A stretch of DNA of 64,000 nt from Faucicola osloensis_B. GTDB lineage: Bacteria; Pseudomonadota; Gammaproteobacteria; Pseudomonadales; Moraxellaceae. The notes below the pieces were generated by a model that was given only the letters and a program-made list of their open reading frames with translations, was not told the DNA's origin and did no database searches. The stretch spans positions 372,001 to 436,000 of the forward strand of contig CAXORL010000001.1 in the NCBI GenBank assembly GCA_964211495.1. The letters are read 5' to 3'. Shown here piece after piece: positions 1-8,728 of this stretch (position 1 is the stretch's first letter; each line of letters begins with the position of its first letter). A program made the translations under genes and the position numbers.

Positions 1-680
1 CGCGCCGCGACCAAGCCTATATTGGTGTGTTGGTAGATGATCTTATCACCAATGGCACCAAAGAGCCGTATCGCATGTTTACCAGTCGTGCCGAATACCG
101 TCTGTTGCTCCGGGAAGACAATGCCGATCAACGCTTGACAGAAATTGGGCGTGACTTAGGACTGGTGGACGATGCGCGCTGGCAAGTGTATAGCGATAAA
201 ATGACAGCGATTGAGCAAGAAACCGCACGTTTACGCTCGCTTTGGGCAACGCCTACTAATACGCTGGGTCAATCATTTATCGATAAAACCGGCGAAGTAC
301 TGACCAAAGAGAATAACGCGCTTGATTTGTTAAAACGTCCAAACGTGTCATTTGATGATATTAGCGAATTGACCGAATCGCCCGTGTCTGCCGAAGTGGG
401 TGAGCAAATAGAAATTGGTGTCAAATACGCCGGTTATATAGATCGTCAGCAAGTTGAAATCGGTCAGATGAAAAAACTTGAGCACACGCTGATTCCAGAG
501 GATTTTACTTATCATGATATCTCTGGGCTTTCCAATGAAATCGTGCAAAAACTTGAAAAAGTGCGCCCAACGACGCTTGCCCAAGCCAGTCGCATTAGCG
601 GCGTCACGCCAGCTGCGGTACAGCTTTTGGCAATGATGATTAAAAAAAGCAAAAAAGCACGTGAAGTGCTAAGCTCTTAA
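1..680 (+). CDS. mnmG: tRNA uridine-5-carboxymethylaminomethyl modification enzyme MnmG (GidA), C-terminal part
   Basis: The gene is cut by the window edge; the frame is open from base 3 and reads RRDQAYIGVLVDDLITNGT, a conserved stretch of MnmG. About 225 of the usual roughly 630 residues are present. MnmG is an FAD enzyme that works with MnmE to modify U34 in the wobble position of several tRNAs. Visible here are the conserved EPYRMFTSRAEYRLLLRED segment and the helical C-terminal domain that in the family contacts tRNA and MnmE (SRISGVTPAAVQLL near the end). A hairpin terminator follows at 705-748, so this is the last gene of its transcript. The FAD-binding N-terminus lies outside the window. 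Confidence 0.96.
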   Translation, partial: RRDQAYIGVLVDDLITNGTKEPYRMFTSRAEYRLLLREDNADQRLTEIGRDLGLVDDARWQVYSDKMTAIEQETARLRSLWATPTNTLGQSFIDKTGEVLTKENNALDLLKRPNVSFDDISELTESPVSAEVGEQIEIGVKYAGYIDRQQVEIGQMKKLEHTLIPEDFTYHDISGLSNEIVQKLEKVRPTTLAQASRISGVTPAAVQLLAMMIKKSKKAREVLSS

Positions 681-704
681 CTTTAGACCATGCTCATGCT
701 ACAT

Positions 705-748
705 AAGTCCCATGGTATTGGTATGTGCCAAACTTGGGACTTTTTTAT
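705..748 (+). terminator. Rho-independent terminator after mnmG
   Basis: An 8-bp perfect stem, AAGTCCCA at 705-712 and TGGGACTT at 735-742, is followed by a run of T. A GTG at 725 that could extend the next gene lies inside this hairpin, which argues for the downstream ATG at 770 as the start of that gene. Confidence 0.85.
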
Positions 749-769
749 TTTCTACTCAAAAAAATTATT

Positions 770-1726
770 ATGCTAACTGCCTTTCTCTTTGCGCTAAAAA
801 TTACCTTGCCCAATATCTTGCTGATGTTATTGGGGGTGATGATGCAAAAAAAACAAACCATCAACCAGTCGTTTGTTGAAATCGCCTCTGATATGGTTTT
901 TAATTATTGTCTGCCATGTTTACTGTTTTTTAATATTTTAAAAAGTGACATTCATTTTGCGGAGCAGGTGGATTTGATTAAATCGGGATTTATGGTCACT
1001 TTTGGGCTGTTTTTTCTCGGTGAGCTATTTGCCTATTTTTTTGTCAAAGATAGCCGCGATAAAGGTGTGTTTGTGCAAGGTGTCTTTCGCAGTAACATGG
1101 CGATTATGGGGCTGGCGACTGTGACCAACGCCTATGGTAGCCAAGGCGTCAGTATCGGTGCGGTTTATATGGGGCTTTTAACCATTGTGTATAATGTGTT
1201 ATCTGTGATTAGCCTAAGCAGAAATGACAACAGCAGCCAAGGCGTGGTTAAAAAAGCCATCACCATGACCAAAAAAATCGGGCAAAATCCGTTAATTATT
1301 GCGTTGGTATCGGTGTTTGCTTATAAGTTATTGCAGCTGCCGATGCCGCCTGAGTTTATCATCAAAACAGGCGAGTTATTGGCAGCGGTAGCATTACCGT
1401 TGGCTTTGATTTGTGCAGGCGCGACACTCGATATCAAGTCGATGCTCAATATGACAGGCGTGTCTATGCAAGCTAGCATCGGTCGAATTATTGTAGCGCC
1501 TATCACCGCGGTCGTGGTGGGTGTATTGATGCAGTTATCACCGATACAAATGGGCGTGATGTTTATTATGGTAACATCGCCTGTTGCTGCTGCCAGTTAT
1601 GTGATGGCTCGCAGCATGGGCGGCAATGAAATATTAGCGGCCAATATTTTAGGATTTACCACCGTGTTTTCTATGTTTAGTCTAGCTATCGGCATGGCAT
1701 TGTTACGCCATTTTGGCCTCGCTTAG
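770..1726 (+). CDS. AEC (auxin efflux carrier) family permease
   Basis: This is an integral inner-membrane protein of about 318 residues made almost wholly of hydrophobic segments (about 10 predicted). It matches the AEC/Mem_trans family, whose bacterial members export or import small organic acids such as malate or malonate; the substrate here cannot be told from sequence. The two halves are linked by a polar stretch near residue 160 (SRNDNSSQGVVKK), as in the family. The conserved FNYCLPCLLFFNIL and LPLALICAGATLD segments are visible. I chose ATG 770 because the longer GTG start at 725 falls in the mnmG terminator. It is a stand-alone gene, convergent with the DUF4105 gene. Confidence 0.85.
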   Translation: MLTAFLFALKITLPNILLMLLGVMMQKKQTINQSFVEIASDMVFNYCLPCLLFFNILKSDIHFAEQVDLIKSGFMVTFGLFFLGELFAYFFVKDSRDKGVFVQGVFRSNMAIMGLATVTNAYGSQGVSIGAVYMGLLTIVYNVLSVISLSRNDNSSQGVVKKAITMTKKIGQNPLIIALVSVFAYKLLQLPMPPEFIIKTGELLAAVALPLALICAGATLDIKSMLNMTGVSMQASIGRIIVAPITAVVVGVLMQLSPIQMGVMFIMVTSPVAAASYVMARSMGGNEILAANILGFTTVFSMFSLAIGMALLRHFGLA

Positions 1727-1744
1727 CACAAAATTGGCTAGGCG
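1720..1744. other. Hairpin between convergent genes
   Basis: CGCTTAGC at 1720-1727 and GCTAGGCG at 1737-1744 form an 8-bp stem with one G-T pair, overlapping the stop codon of the AEC permease. There is no clear T-run, so its use as a terminator is uncertain. Confidence 0.35.
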
Positions 1745-1748
1745 TAGA

Positions 1749-3785
1749 TTATTCAAAATAGTGTAGCCATTTTAGCGCAACCTCATCAACGTTATCGATA
1801 ATCTCAGACTTCGGCAGCCATTCACGGCTAGCGGTAACCCGAATCGCATTGGTTTGATTGATATCATATTGACTACCAATACTGAGTTTGGGCTGCCAAT
1901 AGCTTTCATTATTACTATCGCCACTTAACCAAAACGGCAGTGTTAATTCCGATATCGCACGCCAATTTGGACGCAATTCTGCATTGCACCCGACATTGAC
2001 GCCAAGCCCAGCACGATAACCGTGATATAAGCCTTTACCAAACTGCGCTGCAATAGTGCCCAAACCATAGCAAATATTGGCGGGCATATCGCCTGTGTTA
2101 GGCGCGGCGCTACCGATCGCCACGCTTTTACCAAATTCACCGCTGATATTGGCGACCAAATGATTGTCTGTAACGCTGTGGTCATCTTTGTTGCTACTGC
2201 TGGTACCCTTGATACCATCAAAGACTCGCTGTAAGCCAATATCGCCACCCCATGAAATACCTTTTTTTGCGCTATTAACAGGATGCAATGAACGCACATC
2301 AAATAACCCTAGCTGCTCAAGTTGTACGTTATCTTGGTGGTCGGCGTTGTCATGGATGCTAAGACCCATATTTAATGCCGTCAGTTGTGAGCCTATGGGA
2401 TAGCCATCAATTTTATCCAACGCATCACGATACACCATGCGGTAATTTAAAGTGATAGCCTCGTTGCTGTCTAATTTAGGTCGTCCACTGACCCTATCAA
2501 ACGACTGCTGGCTGACGCCGATATCAAATCGACTTAAAGGATTAGCCAGTACAGGATTGTCGCGGCTGGGCAATATCTGAGAACTTAACGCTATATTTTG
2601 ATGGGTATTGTTAAGATTTTTGGGATGATTTGCCGCGTTGCGGGCATTTAATTGCGCTTGCACAATAGTCGGTGTTGAAGGACTAAAATTGGTAGAGCGA
2701 ATCAAATTTTCGCGGTTTAACATGCGTACCACTTGGGCGGGGGAAATCATTGGGGAGTGATTCACTAAAAAATTTTTATCGGGAAAAATAGAATTTAGTA
2801 ACACCAAAATTTCAGAGGCGCAGTTATCAGATAATAGATAGTAAGGCAAATTTTGGTCTTTGATTTCCCAAGTTCGATAGGCAAGTTGTTTAACTTGTTT
2901 ATCGGTAAGATTGAGCTGATATTGCCACACGTTGCGCCCATCATCTTGCAAATATTCTTTGATACCTTGCTGATAATTGGTCATGGTAAATTCGCCTGCA
3001 TTGCCACCGATACTGGATTTGTAAGCAAATTTTAAAAAATGCTCACCGTCGGTGACTTTCGGGGTGAAGTTCAAATAGTATTGATTGCTAAGATCGGCAT
3101 TATCAAATCGCAAAAAACTATGGGCAAACGCAGACGGTGGGCTATCTAAATACTCACTGGCAAAAATTAATGAGACAGATTGGGGATTGATTTTTTGTAG
3201 CCATGAATCGAGCGCATCGCAATGTTGCTTGGGTATGCTTGAGGTGTCGATGGCTAAGTTTTCAATGAGCCACTGTGTACGAGCGGGAAAGCGACATTGG
3301 ACAGAGGCATTATTTTTTTGACTTGGGTGAAATAACTGCGTGAGGATTTCGTCAAGTTCTGCTTGGGGATTTTTGGCGCCTTGCGCGCTGGCAAAAAATT
3401 GTCGTTGGCTCGCTTGTGAGTTAAAACGATTGTTGACCCGACTTTCAAAGGGCTGTTTTGTGGTGACTGTTTCAGGATAATACAACAACCGCAGCCACGC
3501 TTTTTGCGCAGCTAAGTTTTGCTCATGGGCTGATGTTAATGCCTTTTGTAATGCTTGGGTAGCGGTAATAGACGGCAGTGTAGATAGGGCTTTATCTGAC
3601 AAAAATTGCTGAGCGGGCGCAGGTGATACATAGGATAAAGGCGCTGCTAACGCACAATGTTGGCCGGATATTAGGCTCAATACAAAGACTGCGTGAGCCA
3701 ACTGCTTTTGATTGAAAGCTGTTTTTTTTTGATTAAAAACACGGGTTACAGCGTGTTGATGATAGCTGTATTTGAGAGAGTTCAT
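1749..3785 (-). CDS. Large periplasmic DUF4105 (Lnb N-terminal domain-like) protein
   Basis: The 678-residue protein starts with a long, polar N-terminal stretch followed by a hydrophobic segment (AHAVFVLSLISG) and an Ala-rich cleavage region, so export to the periplasm or outer membrane is likely. The central part (about residues 160-390) resembles DUF4105, the domain at the N-terminus of lacto-N-biosidase-like proteins: FTPKVTDGEHF, SIGGNAGEFT and YYLLSDNCASEIL are recognisable. The Cys in DNCA and the His in GEHF are candidates for active-site residues by analogy with NlpC/P60-like folds, but this is inference. The C-terminal third is rich in alternating segments and ends in aromatic Phe-Glu, suggesting a beta-barrel. 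Its function is unknown. It has no operon partner; the spacer upstream has a 15-bp tandem repeat. Confidence 0.72.
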   Translation of the reverse strand: MNSLKYSYHQHAVTRVFNQKKTAFNQKQLAHAVFVLSLISGQHCALAAPLSYVSPAPAQQFLSDKALSTLPSITATQALQKALTSAHEQNLAAQKAWLRLLYYPETVTTKQPFESRVNNRFNSQASQRQFFASAQGAKNPQAELDEILTQLFHPSQKNNASVQCRFPARTQWLIENLAIDTSSIPKQHCDALDSWLQKINPQSVSLIFASEYLDSPPSAFAHSFLRFDNADLSNQYYLNFTPKVTDGEHFLKFAYKSSIGGNAGEFTMTNYQQGIKEYLQDDGRNVWQYQLNLTDKQVKQLAYRTWEIKDQNLPYYLLSDNCASEILVLLNSIFPDKNFLVNHSPMISPAQVVRMLNRENLIRSTNFSPSTPTIVQAQLNARNAANHPKNLNNTHQNIALSSQILPSRDNPVLANPLSRFDIGVSQQSFDRVSGRPKLDSNEAITLNYRMVYRDALDKIDGYPIGSQLTALNMGLSIHDNADHQDNVQLEQLGLFDVRSLHPVNSAKKGISWGGDIGLQRVFDGIKGTSSSNKDDHSVTDNHLVANISGEFGKSVAIGSAAPNTGDMPANICYGLGTIAAQFGKGLYHGYRAGLGVNVGCNAELRPNWRAISELTLPFWLSGDSNNESYWQPKLSIGSQYDINQTNAIRVTASREWLPKSEIIDNVDEVALKWLHYFE

Positions 3786-3797
3786 AGGGGTGCTCTA

Positions 3798-3825
3798 TTT
3801 TATAAGGTAAATTTTTATAAGGTAA
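3798..3825. repeat. Short tandem repeat upstream of the DUF4105 gene
   Basis: TTTTATAAGGTAA occurs twice (3798-3810 and 3813-3825), a period of 15 bp, just upstream of the minus-strand start at 3785. Confidence 0.7.
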
Positions 3826-4037
3826 GTTTTCACAACTTTTGATAAGCAAAGCATATAATATCTGTGTGCAAATTAACATTGCCCAATTTGTAATTACGCC
3901 GTTGTAGGCAGCTAGGCGGCTGTCAGACAACTTGCCAAATAGATTTTATCCGCTTAATTTGCTATAATTTTTTAATTATTTAGCAAAATTTTTTTAAACT
4001 ATTGTGATTTATTCAAGGGTATAAGGACAATTCAGTC

Positions 4038-4328
4038 ATGGATAAACAAGCGATTTTATCAGCGTTAACGCCTGAAATTGTTGAAAAATTTCGTCAAGCG
4101 ATTTCGCTTGGCAAATGGGAAGATGGTCGAAAGTTGACGGAAGAACAGCGTCAAACTTGTATGCAAGCGGTGATGGTGTGGGAGCATGAATTTTTGGGTG
4201 TAGAAGAGCGCACTGGCTATATTCATCGACCCAAAAAAGCGGCAGAAGACTGTGATATCGGTCATGATCATCACTACCCAAATAAACCGCAGGACGAGGA
4301 CGGTGAAAAACCGATTAAATTTAGTTAG
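4038..4328 (+). CDS. DUF1315 (YeaC-like) family protein
   Basis: This 96-residue soluble protein resembles the DUF1315/YeaC family, as seen in the N-terminal LTPEIVEKFRQAISLGKWEDG segment (shown in part), the EEQRQTCMQAVMVWEHEFL helix and the RTGYIHR motif. The family is widespread in gammaproteobacteria and has no established role. The C-terminus is acidic and His-rich (DIGHDHHYPN), which may be disordered or metal-binding. It is a single gene with its own promoter region and a strong terminator right after it. Confidence 0.8.
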   Translation: MDKQAILSALTPEIVEKFRQAISLGKWEDGRKLTEEQRQTCMQAVMVWEHEFLGVEERTGYIHRPKKAAEDCDIGHDHHYPNKPQDEDGEKPIKFS

Positions 4329-4334
4329 GCGATA

Positions 4335-4366
4335 AAAAAGGCGAGTGCATTATCTCGCCTTTTTTA
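4335..4366. terminator. Bidirectional terminator between the DUF1315 gene and the thiolase
   Basis: AAGGCGAG (4338-4345) pairs with CTCGCCTT (4354-4361). The stem is flanked by A-run and T-run, so it can serve both strands. Confidence 0.85.
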
Positions 4367-4433
4367 CACTATTTTTTTAAGTACTTATTTATCAGTTACT
4401 TGAAGACTAAGTACTTAAGTATTAGCTAGTTGA

Positions 4434-5747
4434 TTATTTTTCTAAAATAGCGACCACACCTTGTCCGCCCGCAGCACAGATAGAAATCAGCGCACGACCT
4501 GACCCTTTTTGATCCAAAAGTTTAGCGGCGCTGGCAAGAATGCGACCACCGGTTGCCGCAAACGGATGCCCTGCAGCAAGTGATGAGCCATTTACGTTAA
4601 GTTTACTGCGGTCAATCGCGCCAAGTGGCTTATCAAGACCTAAGCGTTCTTTGCAAAAACTTTCGTCTTCCCACGCAGCAAGCGTAGACAATACCTGTGA
4701 GGCAAATGCTTCATGAATTTCGTAATAATCAAAATCTTGCAGCGTTAATCCTGCACGTTCCAACATACGTGGCACAGCATACGCAGGTGCCATCAATAAG
4801 CCTTCTTTAACGCCTTTTTTACCTGTAAAATCAACTGCAGCGGTTTCTTGGTAGGTGAGATAAGCAAGCGGTTTTAACCCATTCGCTGCAGCCCACTCAT
4901 CTGTGCCTAATAACACACAAGACGCGCCATCGGTCAACGGCGTTGAGTTGCCCGCGGTCATGGTTGGGTTGGCATTTTTCTTACCAAATACAGGTTTTAA
5001 TGACGCCAATTTTTCTAAGGAAATATCGGGACGTAGATTATTGTCGCGTGTTAAACCCTTAAATGGCGTGATTAAATCATCAAAAAAGCCCTCATCGTAC
5101 GCACGTGCCAAGTTTTTATGGCTATTAAAGGTAAACTCATCTTGCGCTTCACGGGTGATCGCCCATTCAAGGGCAGTGATGGCTTGGTGCTCACCCATTG
5201 ACAATTTGGTACGAGGTTCACCATTTTGCGGTGCATCAATCAAGTCTTTTGGGTTAATGCTTAATAACGCTTGCAAGCGATCTTTATTGGTTTTGGCATT
5301 ATTAAGTTTTAACAGCGCTTTACGCAGCCCATCACCGATGCCTAAAGGGGCATCAGAAGTGGTGTCCACACCGCCTGCAATCCCTGAATCAATCAGTCCC
5401 AAGGCGATTTTATTGCTCACCGCGAAAGCCGCTTGTAGTCCCGTACCACACGCCTGTGATACGTCATAAGCAGGTGTTTGCGGACTTAACGCTGTGCTTA
5501 ACACACATTCACGGGTGAGATTGATATCACGGCTTAATTTAATGACCGCGCCCGCCACTACTTCACCCAAGCGTTTATCTTGTAAGTTATAGCGTTCCAC
5601 CAAGCCGTTAAGCGCAGCTGTCAACATTTCAGAGTTACTGACATTGGCATATTGACCATTTGAGCGGGCGAACGGAATACGGTTGCCACCTAAAATAGCG
5701 ACCTTTTTGCCAGCAGGCTGGTAAGTTGGGTGTTGAAAATTGTCCAT
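4434..5747 (-). CDS. Acetyl-CoA C-acyltransferase (thiolase, FadA2/FadI-like)
   Basis: This is a thiolase of 437 residues, catalysing reversible thiolytic cleavage of 3-ketoacyl-CoA. The nucleophilic Cys is C100 in VSQACGTG, and the other catalytic elements are HEAFASQ, AGHPFAATGG (His) and the C-terminal acid/base C424 in SICAAGGQG. I chose ATG 5747 over the longer start at 5771 because AAAGGA lies 7 nt before it. It is divergent from a high-molecular-weight FabG and a MaoC hydratase. The same three-gene arrangement (fadA2, fabG4, htdX) is known in Mycobacterium tuberculosis. This suggests the enzymes act on one set of acyl-CoA substrates, either in beta-oxidation or in an elongation or PHA-type pathway. 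The direction of flux is not decided by sequence. Confidence 0.92.
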   Translation of the reverse strand: MDNFQHPTYQPAGKKVAILGGNRIPFARSNGQYANVSNSEMLTAALNGLVERYNLQDKRLGEVVAGAVIKLSRDINLTRECVLSTALSPQTPAYDVSQACGTGLQAAFAVSNKIALGLIDSGIAGGVDTTSDAPLGIGDGLRKALLKLNNAKTNKDRLQALLSINPKDLIDAPQNGEPRTKLSMGEHQAITALEWAITREAQDEFTFNSHKNLARAYDEGFFDDLITPFKGLTRDNNLRPDISLEKLASLKPVFGKKNANPTMTAGNSTPLTDGASCVLLGTDEWAAANGLKPLAYLTYQETAAVDFTGKKGVKEGLLMAPAYAVPRMLERAGLTLQDFDYYEIHEAFASQVLSTLAAWEDESFCKERLGLDKPLGAIDRSKLNVNGSSLAAGHPFAATGGRILASAAKLLDQKGSGRALISICAAGGQGVVAILEK

Positions 5748-6083
5748 AGAAAAGTCCTTTTGAGCAATCAATTAAATAATTGAGGTAAACTTAAACCAAA
5801 TAACTTTTTAAAAATAACTTAACTTTTTAAAAATAACTAAACTTTTTAAGTTTTAGTGATGTTACCATAAAACGCAGACAAAAATATCGCCTAAAAGTAT
5901 ATATATAACGATAATTTATATAAATCAATAAAACTAATAAAATTTTATTTGATATGACTGTTCAAGGTTGCTTGATTGGTATAAAATTTAGATAGTAACT
6001 GTCTTTAATTGAGTGTTTAACTCACTTTTTAATTGAGCCATATCTAATAGCCTAAGCAAAACTAACTATTCAAAGGAGTTTTT
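5748..6083. promoter_or_regulatory. Divergent promoter region of thiolase and FabG-type reductase
   Basis: This 336-bp AT-rich spacer separates the two divergent transcripts. It contains a 19-bp tandem repeat (5802-5850) close to the thiolase start. Toward the reductase there is a candidate extended -10, TGG-TATAAA, at 5977-5985. A small inverted repeat, TGAGT/ACTCA at 6010-6024, lies in the reductase leader. A good Shine-Dalgarno (AAAGGAG) precedes ATG 6084. No operator matching a known regulator was recognised. Confidence 0.45.
5802..5850. repeat. 19-bp tandem repeat, about 2.5 copies
   Basis: AACTTTTTAAAAATAACT recurs at 5802 and 5821, and a partial third copy begins at 5840. The repeats lie 55-103 bp upstream of the thiolase start codon and could hold promoter elements or be slippage products. 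Confidence 0.8.
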
Positions 6084-7466
6084 ATGTCAGACCGTTATTC
6101 CGAATTCGTTCAAAATCCATTGGGACGTAAGATTGCCCAAAATTTGGGTTTACCGATGCCAATCAGCCTTGAGCGTTACAAAGAAGGTCAAGCACCTATT
6201 ACCGGTAGTGTCATTTTTGGGGCCAGTGAAAACGCTGTCCTGGCAAATGATATCGCCAAAGTATTAGCCAATGTGCAAGCGGATGTCTATCTAGACCCCA
6301 ATGAGTCAGCGCGTGATGCTTTACAAAATGCGCAGATTGACGCTGAGCAGTTTGGCGCGAACCAGTATTTTAAAGTGGCTATTTTCGATGCTTCAGGTAT
6401 CAACACAACCCATGAGCTGAAACAAGTTTACAACTTCTTTCATCCAATTGCGCGTTCGATTGACCGCTCAGGTCGCGTTATCGTCATTGGCTTGCCACCT
6501 GAAAAATGCACCAGTATTGCACAGGCAGCAGCCCAGCGTGCTTTAGAAGGATTTGTTAAATCCGTCGGTAAAGAGTTTAAGCGCGGCATCACAAGCCAGC
6601 TTATCTATGTAGACCCAAATGCGGCGCAAAACCTTGAATCTACTTTACGTTTTTTTGCCTCACCACGTTCTGCTTATGTATCAGGACAAGTGGTAAGAGT
6701 GGGTGAAGGCAACCCAGTCACGGTTGATTGGCAAAAACCCTTAAAAGGTAAAACACTGGTAGTGACTGGCGCGAGCCGAGGTATTGGCGAAGCCATCGCA
6801 AAGGTATTGTCGCGTGATGGCGCACATGTCATCTGTGTCGATGTGGCTGCCCAGCAATCGGACTTGCAAAAAGTAGCAGGCGAGATAGGCGGTTCTACCT
6901 TAACATTAGATATCACCGCCGACGATGCCGGTGAAAAAATAGCCGCAGCGGCAGCCAAACGTGGCGGCTTAGATGGTATTGTGCACAATGCCGGCATAAC
7001 GCGTGACAAGACATTGGCGAAAATGGATGATAACATGTGGGATGCCGTCATGAACGTCAATCTCAATGCAGAAGAAAAAATTGATGATTATTTACTCAGT
7101 CATGACAGTTTCAATGAAAACGCCAGAATCGTCTGTGTATCATCGATTAGTGGTATTGCCGGCAATTTGGGACAGACCAATTATGCCATGAGCAAAGCTG
7201 GCGTGATTGGCGCGGTACAAGCGACTGCACCTACTTTAAACAACGGTATTACCATAAACGCGGTAGCGCCAGGATTTATCGAAACCCAAATGACCGCTGC
7301 GATACCTTTTGCGATTCGAGAAGCAGGTCGCAGAATGAACTCAATGAGCCAGGGCGGTTTGCCGATTGATGTGGCTGAGACCATTGCTTGGCTGGCTTGC
7401 CCCGCATCGGGCGGCGTCAACGGCAACATTGTCCGCGTCTGTGGTCAAAGTGTGTTGGGTGCGTAA
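6084..7466 (+). CDS. High-molecular-weight FabG-type 3-ketoacyl reductase (FabG4-like SDR)
   Basis: The 460-residue protein is almost twice as long as ordinary FabG (about 245). Residues 1-215 form an N-terminal region resembling a degenerate Rossmann domain. Residues from about 222 form the catalytic short-chain dehydrogenase domain. The cofactor motif TGASRGIG is at 228-235, followed by HNAG. The catalytic Ser is S354, and Y367 and K371 are in YAMSK. This two-domain layout is that of HMwFabG/FabG4, which reduces 3-ketoacyl-CoA with NADH. AAAGGAG lies 6-7 nt before the ATG. A terminator follows immediately, so co-transcription with the MaoC gene 258 bp downstream would need read-through. Confidence 0.92.
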   Translation: MSDRYSEFVQNPLGRKIAQNLGLPMPISLERYKEGQAPITGSVIFGASENAVLANDIAKVLANVQADVYLDPNESARDALQNAQIDAEQFGANQYFKVAIFDASGINTTHELKQVYNFFHPIARSIDRSGRVIVIGLPPEKCTSIAQAAAQRALEGFVKSVGKEFKRGITSQLIYVDPNAAQNLESTLRFFASPRSAYVSGQVVRVGEGNPVTVDWQKPLKGKTLVVTGASRGIGEAIAKVLSRDGAHVICVDVAAQQSDLQKVAGEIGGSTLTLDITADDAGEKIAAAAAKRGGLDGIVHNAGITRDKTLAKMDDNMWDAVMNVNLNAEEKIDDYLLSHDSFNENARIVCVSSISGIAGNLGQTNYAMSKAGVIGAVQATAPTLNNGITINAVAPGFIETQMTAAIPFAIREAGRRMNSMSQGGLPIDVAETIAWLACPASGGVNGNIVRVCGQSVLGA

Positions 7467-7480
7467 TTATTGACGGGCTG

Positions 7481-7519
7481 AAAAAATCAGTATCGAAAAT
7501 ATCGCTACTGATTTTTTTT
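7481..7519 (+). terminator. Terminator after the FabG-type reductase
   Basis: AATCAGTA (485-492 region) pairs with TACTGATT (7506-7513), extended by A- and T-runs, ending in eight T. It separates the reductase from the MaoC gene. Confidence 0.85.
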
Positions 7520-7724
7520 CATTATTTTTTCTAAGTCAAACTTAAACTAAGCTTTATGCAAAAAATCAACAATTAGAGTGTGACATTCGATTATAATAAA
7601 CTAAGTTCTCAGATTTTGAGATCTGACGGTAATGAAAAGTAATGGAATATACTCCGAACACTATCTAATCAAATAGCCATTTTTTGGCTCAAGCTTAAAA
7701 AGTAAAAAAGTAAGGACAGTCTGT

Positions 7725-8621
7725 ATGTCAGACCAAAATTTTAGTCGTTTGCCAAAGCCGCACACCACCTATGCCAATATTATTAAAAGTTTTTTACCCA
7801 TTGGCGACCAAGACAAATCAGCCAATGCGGTGTTGCCAAATGCTACTTATAGCGTCAATATGCTTGAAATCGACCATGATAACTTAGCCGATTACCGCAG
7901 AATTTGTGGTTTTGAAAACAATAGCTACGTGCCGCCAACGTATTTTGCAGTGCTGTCGCAGTCGTTACAGATGAACATGATGGTCAAAGAGCCATTTCCC
8001 TTTGCGATGCTCGGCTTGATTCATGTGCAAAACAGTGTTACCCAATATCGGCGTATTAAAGATAGCGCAATTTTTAAAATGGCGGTGAGCTTTGCTAACC
8101 TGCGCGACCATGATCGTGGTAAGCAGTTTGATTTTGTGACTAAAGTTTTTGAAAAAGATGAACTGGTGTGGGAAGGGACTTCGACGTATTTATCACGCCA
8201 AAAAAGCAAAAAAACGACTCAAAAATCATCGACGACGCAAGTAGAAGCCAAGCCCACACTTGATGACAATGATATGCATGAGTTCTGGGAAATTCCTGAA
8301 GATATTGGGCGTCGCTATGCGTTTATCTCTGGGGATTTTAATCTGATTCATTTGCATCCTTTATCTGCCAAAGCATTTGGTTTTCCAAAAGCGATTGCCC
8401 ATGGTATGTGGACCAAAGCCAAATGCTTGGGTGCGTTGGGTGATTTGCCAGAGAGCTTTACCTGTGATGTAACGTTTAAATTGCCGATTTTTTTGCCCTC
8501 TGAAGTAGAGTTTATCGCAAAATTTGATAACCGTGATGAGCAGGTGGATTTTGGTGTGTATGATCCTGCTACACCAAAAGCCAATTTGATTGGGAAAATC
8601 ACCCAAGCACAGGCTAAATAA
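7725..8621 (+). CDS. MaoC-type (R)-specific enoyl-CoA hydratase (HtdX-like)
   Basis: This is a 298-residue double-hotdog protein. The C-terminal half carries the hydratase motif with catalytic Asp and His: GDFNLIHLHPLSAKAFGF followed by IAHGM. The N-terminal half (residues 20-150) is a hotdog without that motif, as in eukaryotic-type hydratase 2 and mycobacterial HtdX. It would hydrate trans-2-enoyl-CoA to the (R)-3-hydroxyacyl-CoA that the neighbouring FabG-type enzyme could oxidise or produce. An SD-like AAGGACAG precedes ATG 7725. The gene is preceded by a terminator and a 205-bp AT-rich stretch with a TATAAT at 7592-7597, so it may have its own promoter. Final substrate chain length is unknown. 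Confidence 0.87.
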   Translation: MSDQNFSRLPKPHTTYANIIKSFLPIGDQDKSANAVLPNATYSVNMLEIDHDNLADYRRICGFENNSYVPPTYFAVLSQSLQMNMMVKEPFPFAMLGLIHVQNSVTQYRRIKDSAIFKMAVSFANLRDHDRGKQFDFVTKVFEKDELVWEGTSTYLSRQKSKKTTQKSSTTQVEAKPTLDDNDMHEFWEIPEDIGRRYAFISGDFNLIHLHPLSAKAFGFPKAIAHGMWTKAKCLGALGDLPESFTCDVTFKLPIFLPSEVEFIAKFDNRDEQVDFGVYDPATPKANLIGKITQAQAK

Positions 8622-8728
8622 TAGCGATAAAAAGTGGCAAAAAAATTTCGATAAAGGTTCAATGTTAAGCAGCTATTTTTTAGTAGGGTGTTTTTTAGCA
8701 CAGGATTTTTTAGGATGCTATTGAAGCA

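Noticed and set aside
725..769. Longer GTG start for the AEC permease
   Set aside because: The region forms the mnmG terminator hairpin and has no ribosome site; ATG 770 fits the membrane protein N-terminus.
4903..5469. 188-aa plus-strand ORF
   Set aside because: It lies antisense inside the thiolase gene, whose catalytic motifs are intact; no ribosome site or recognisable domain.
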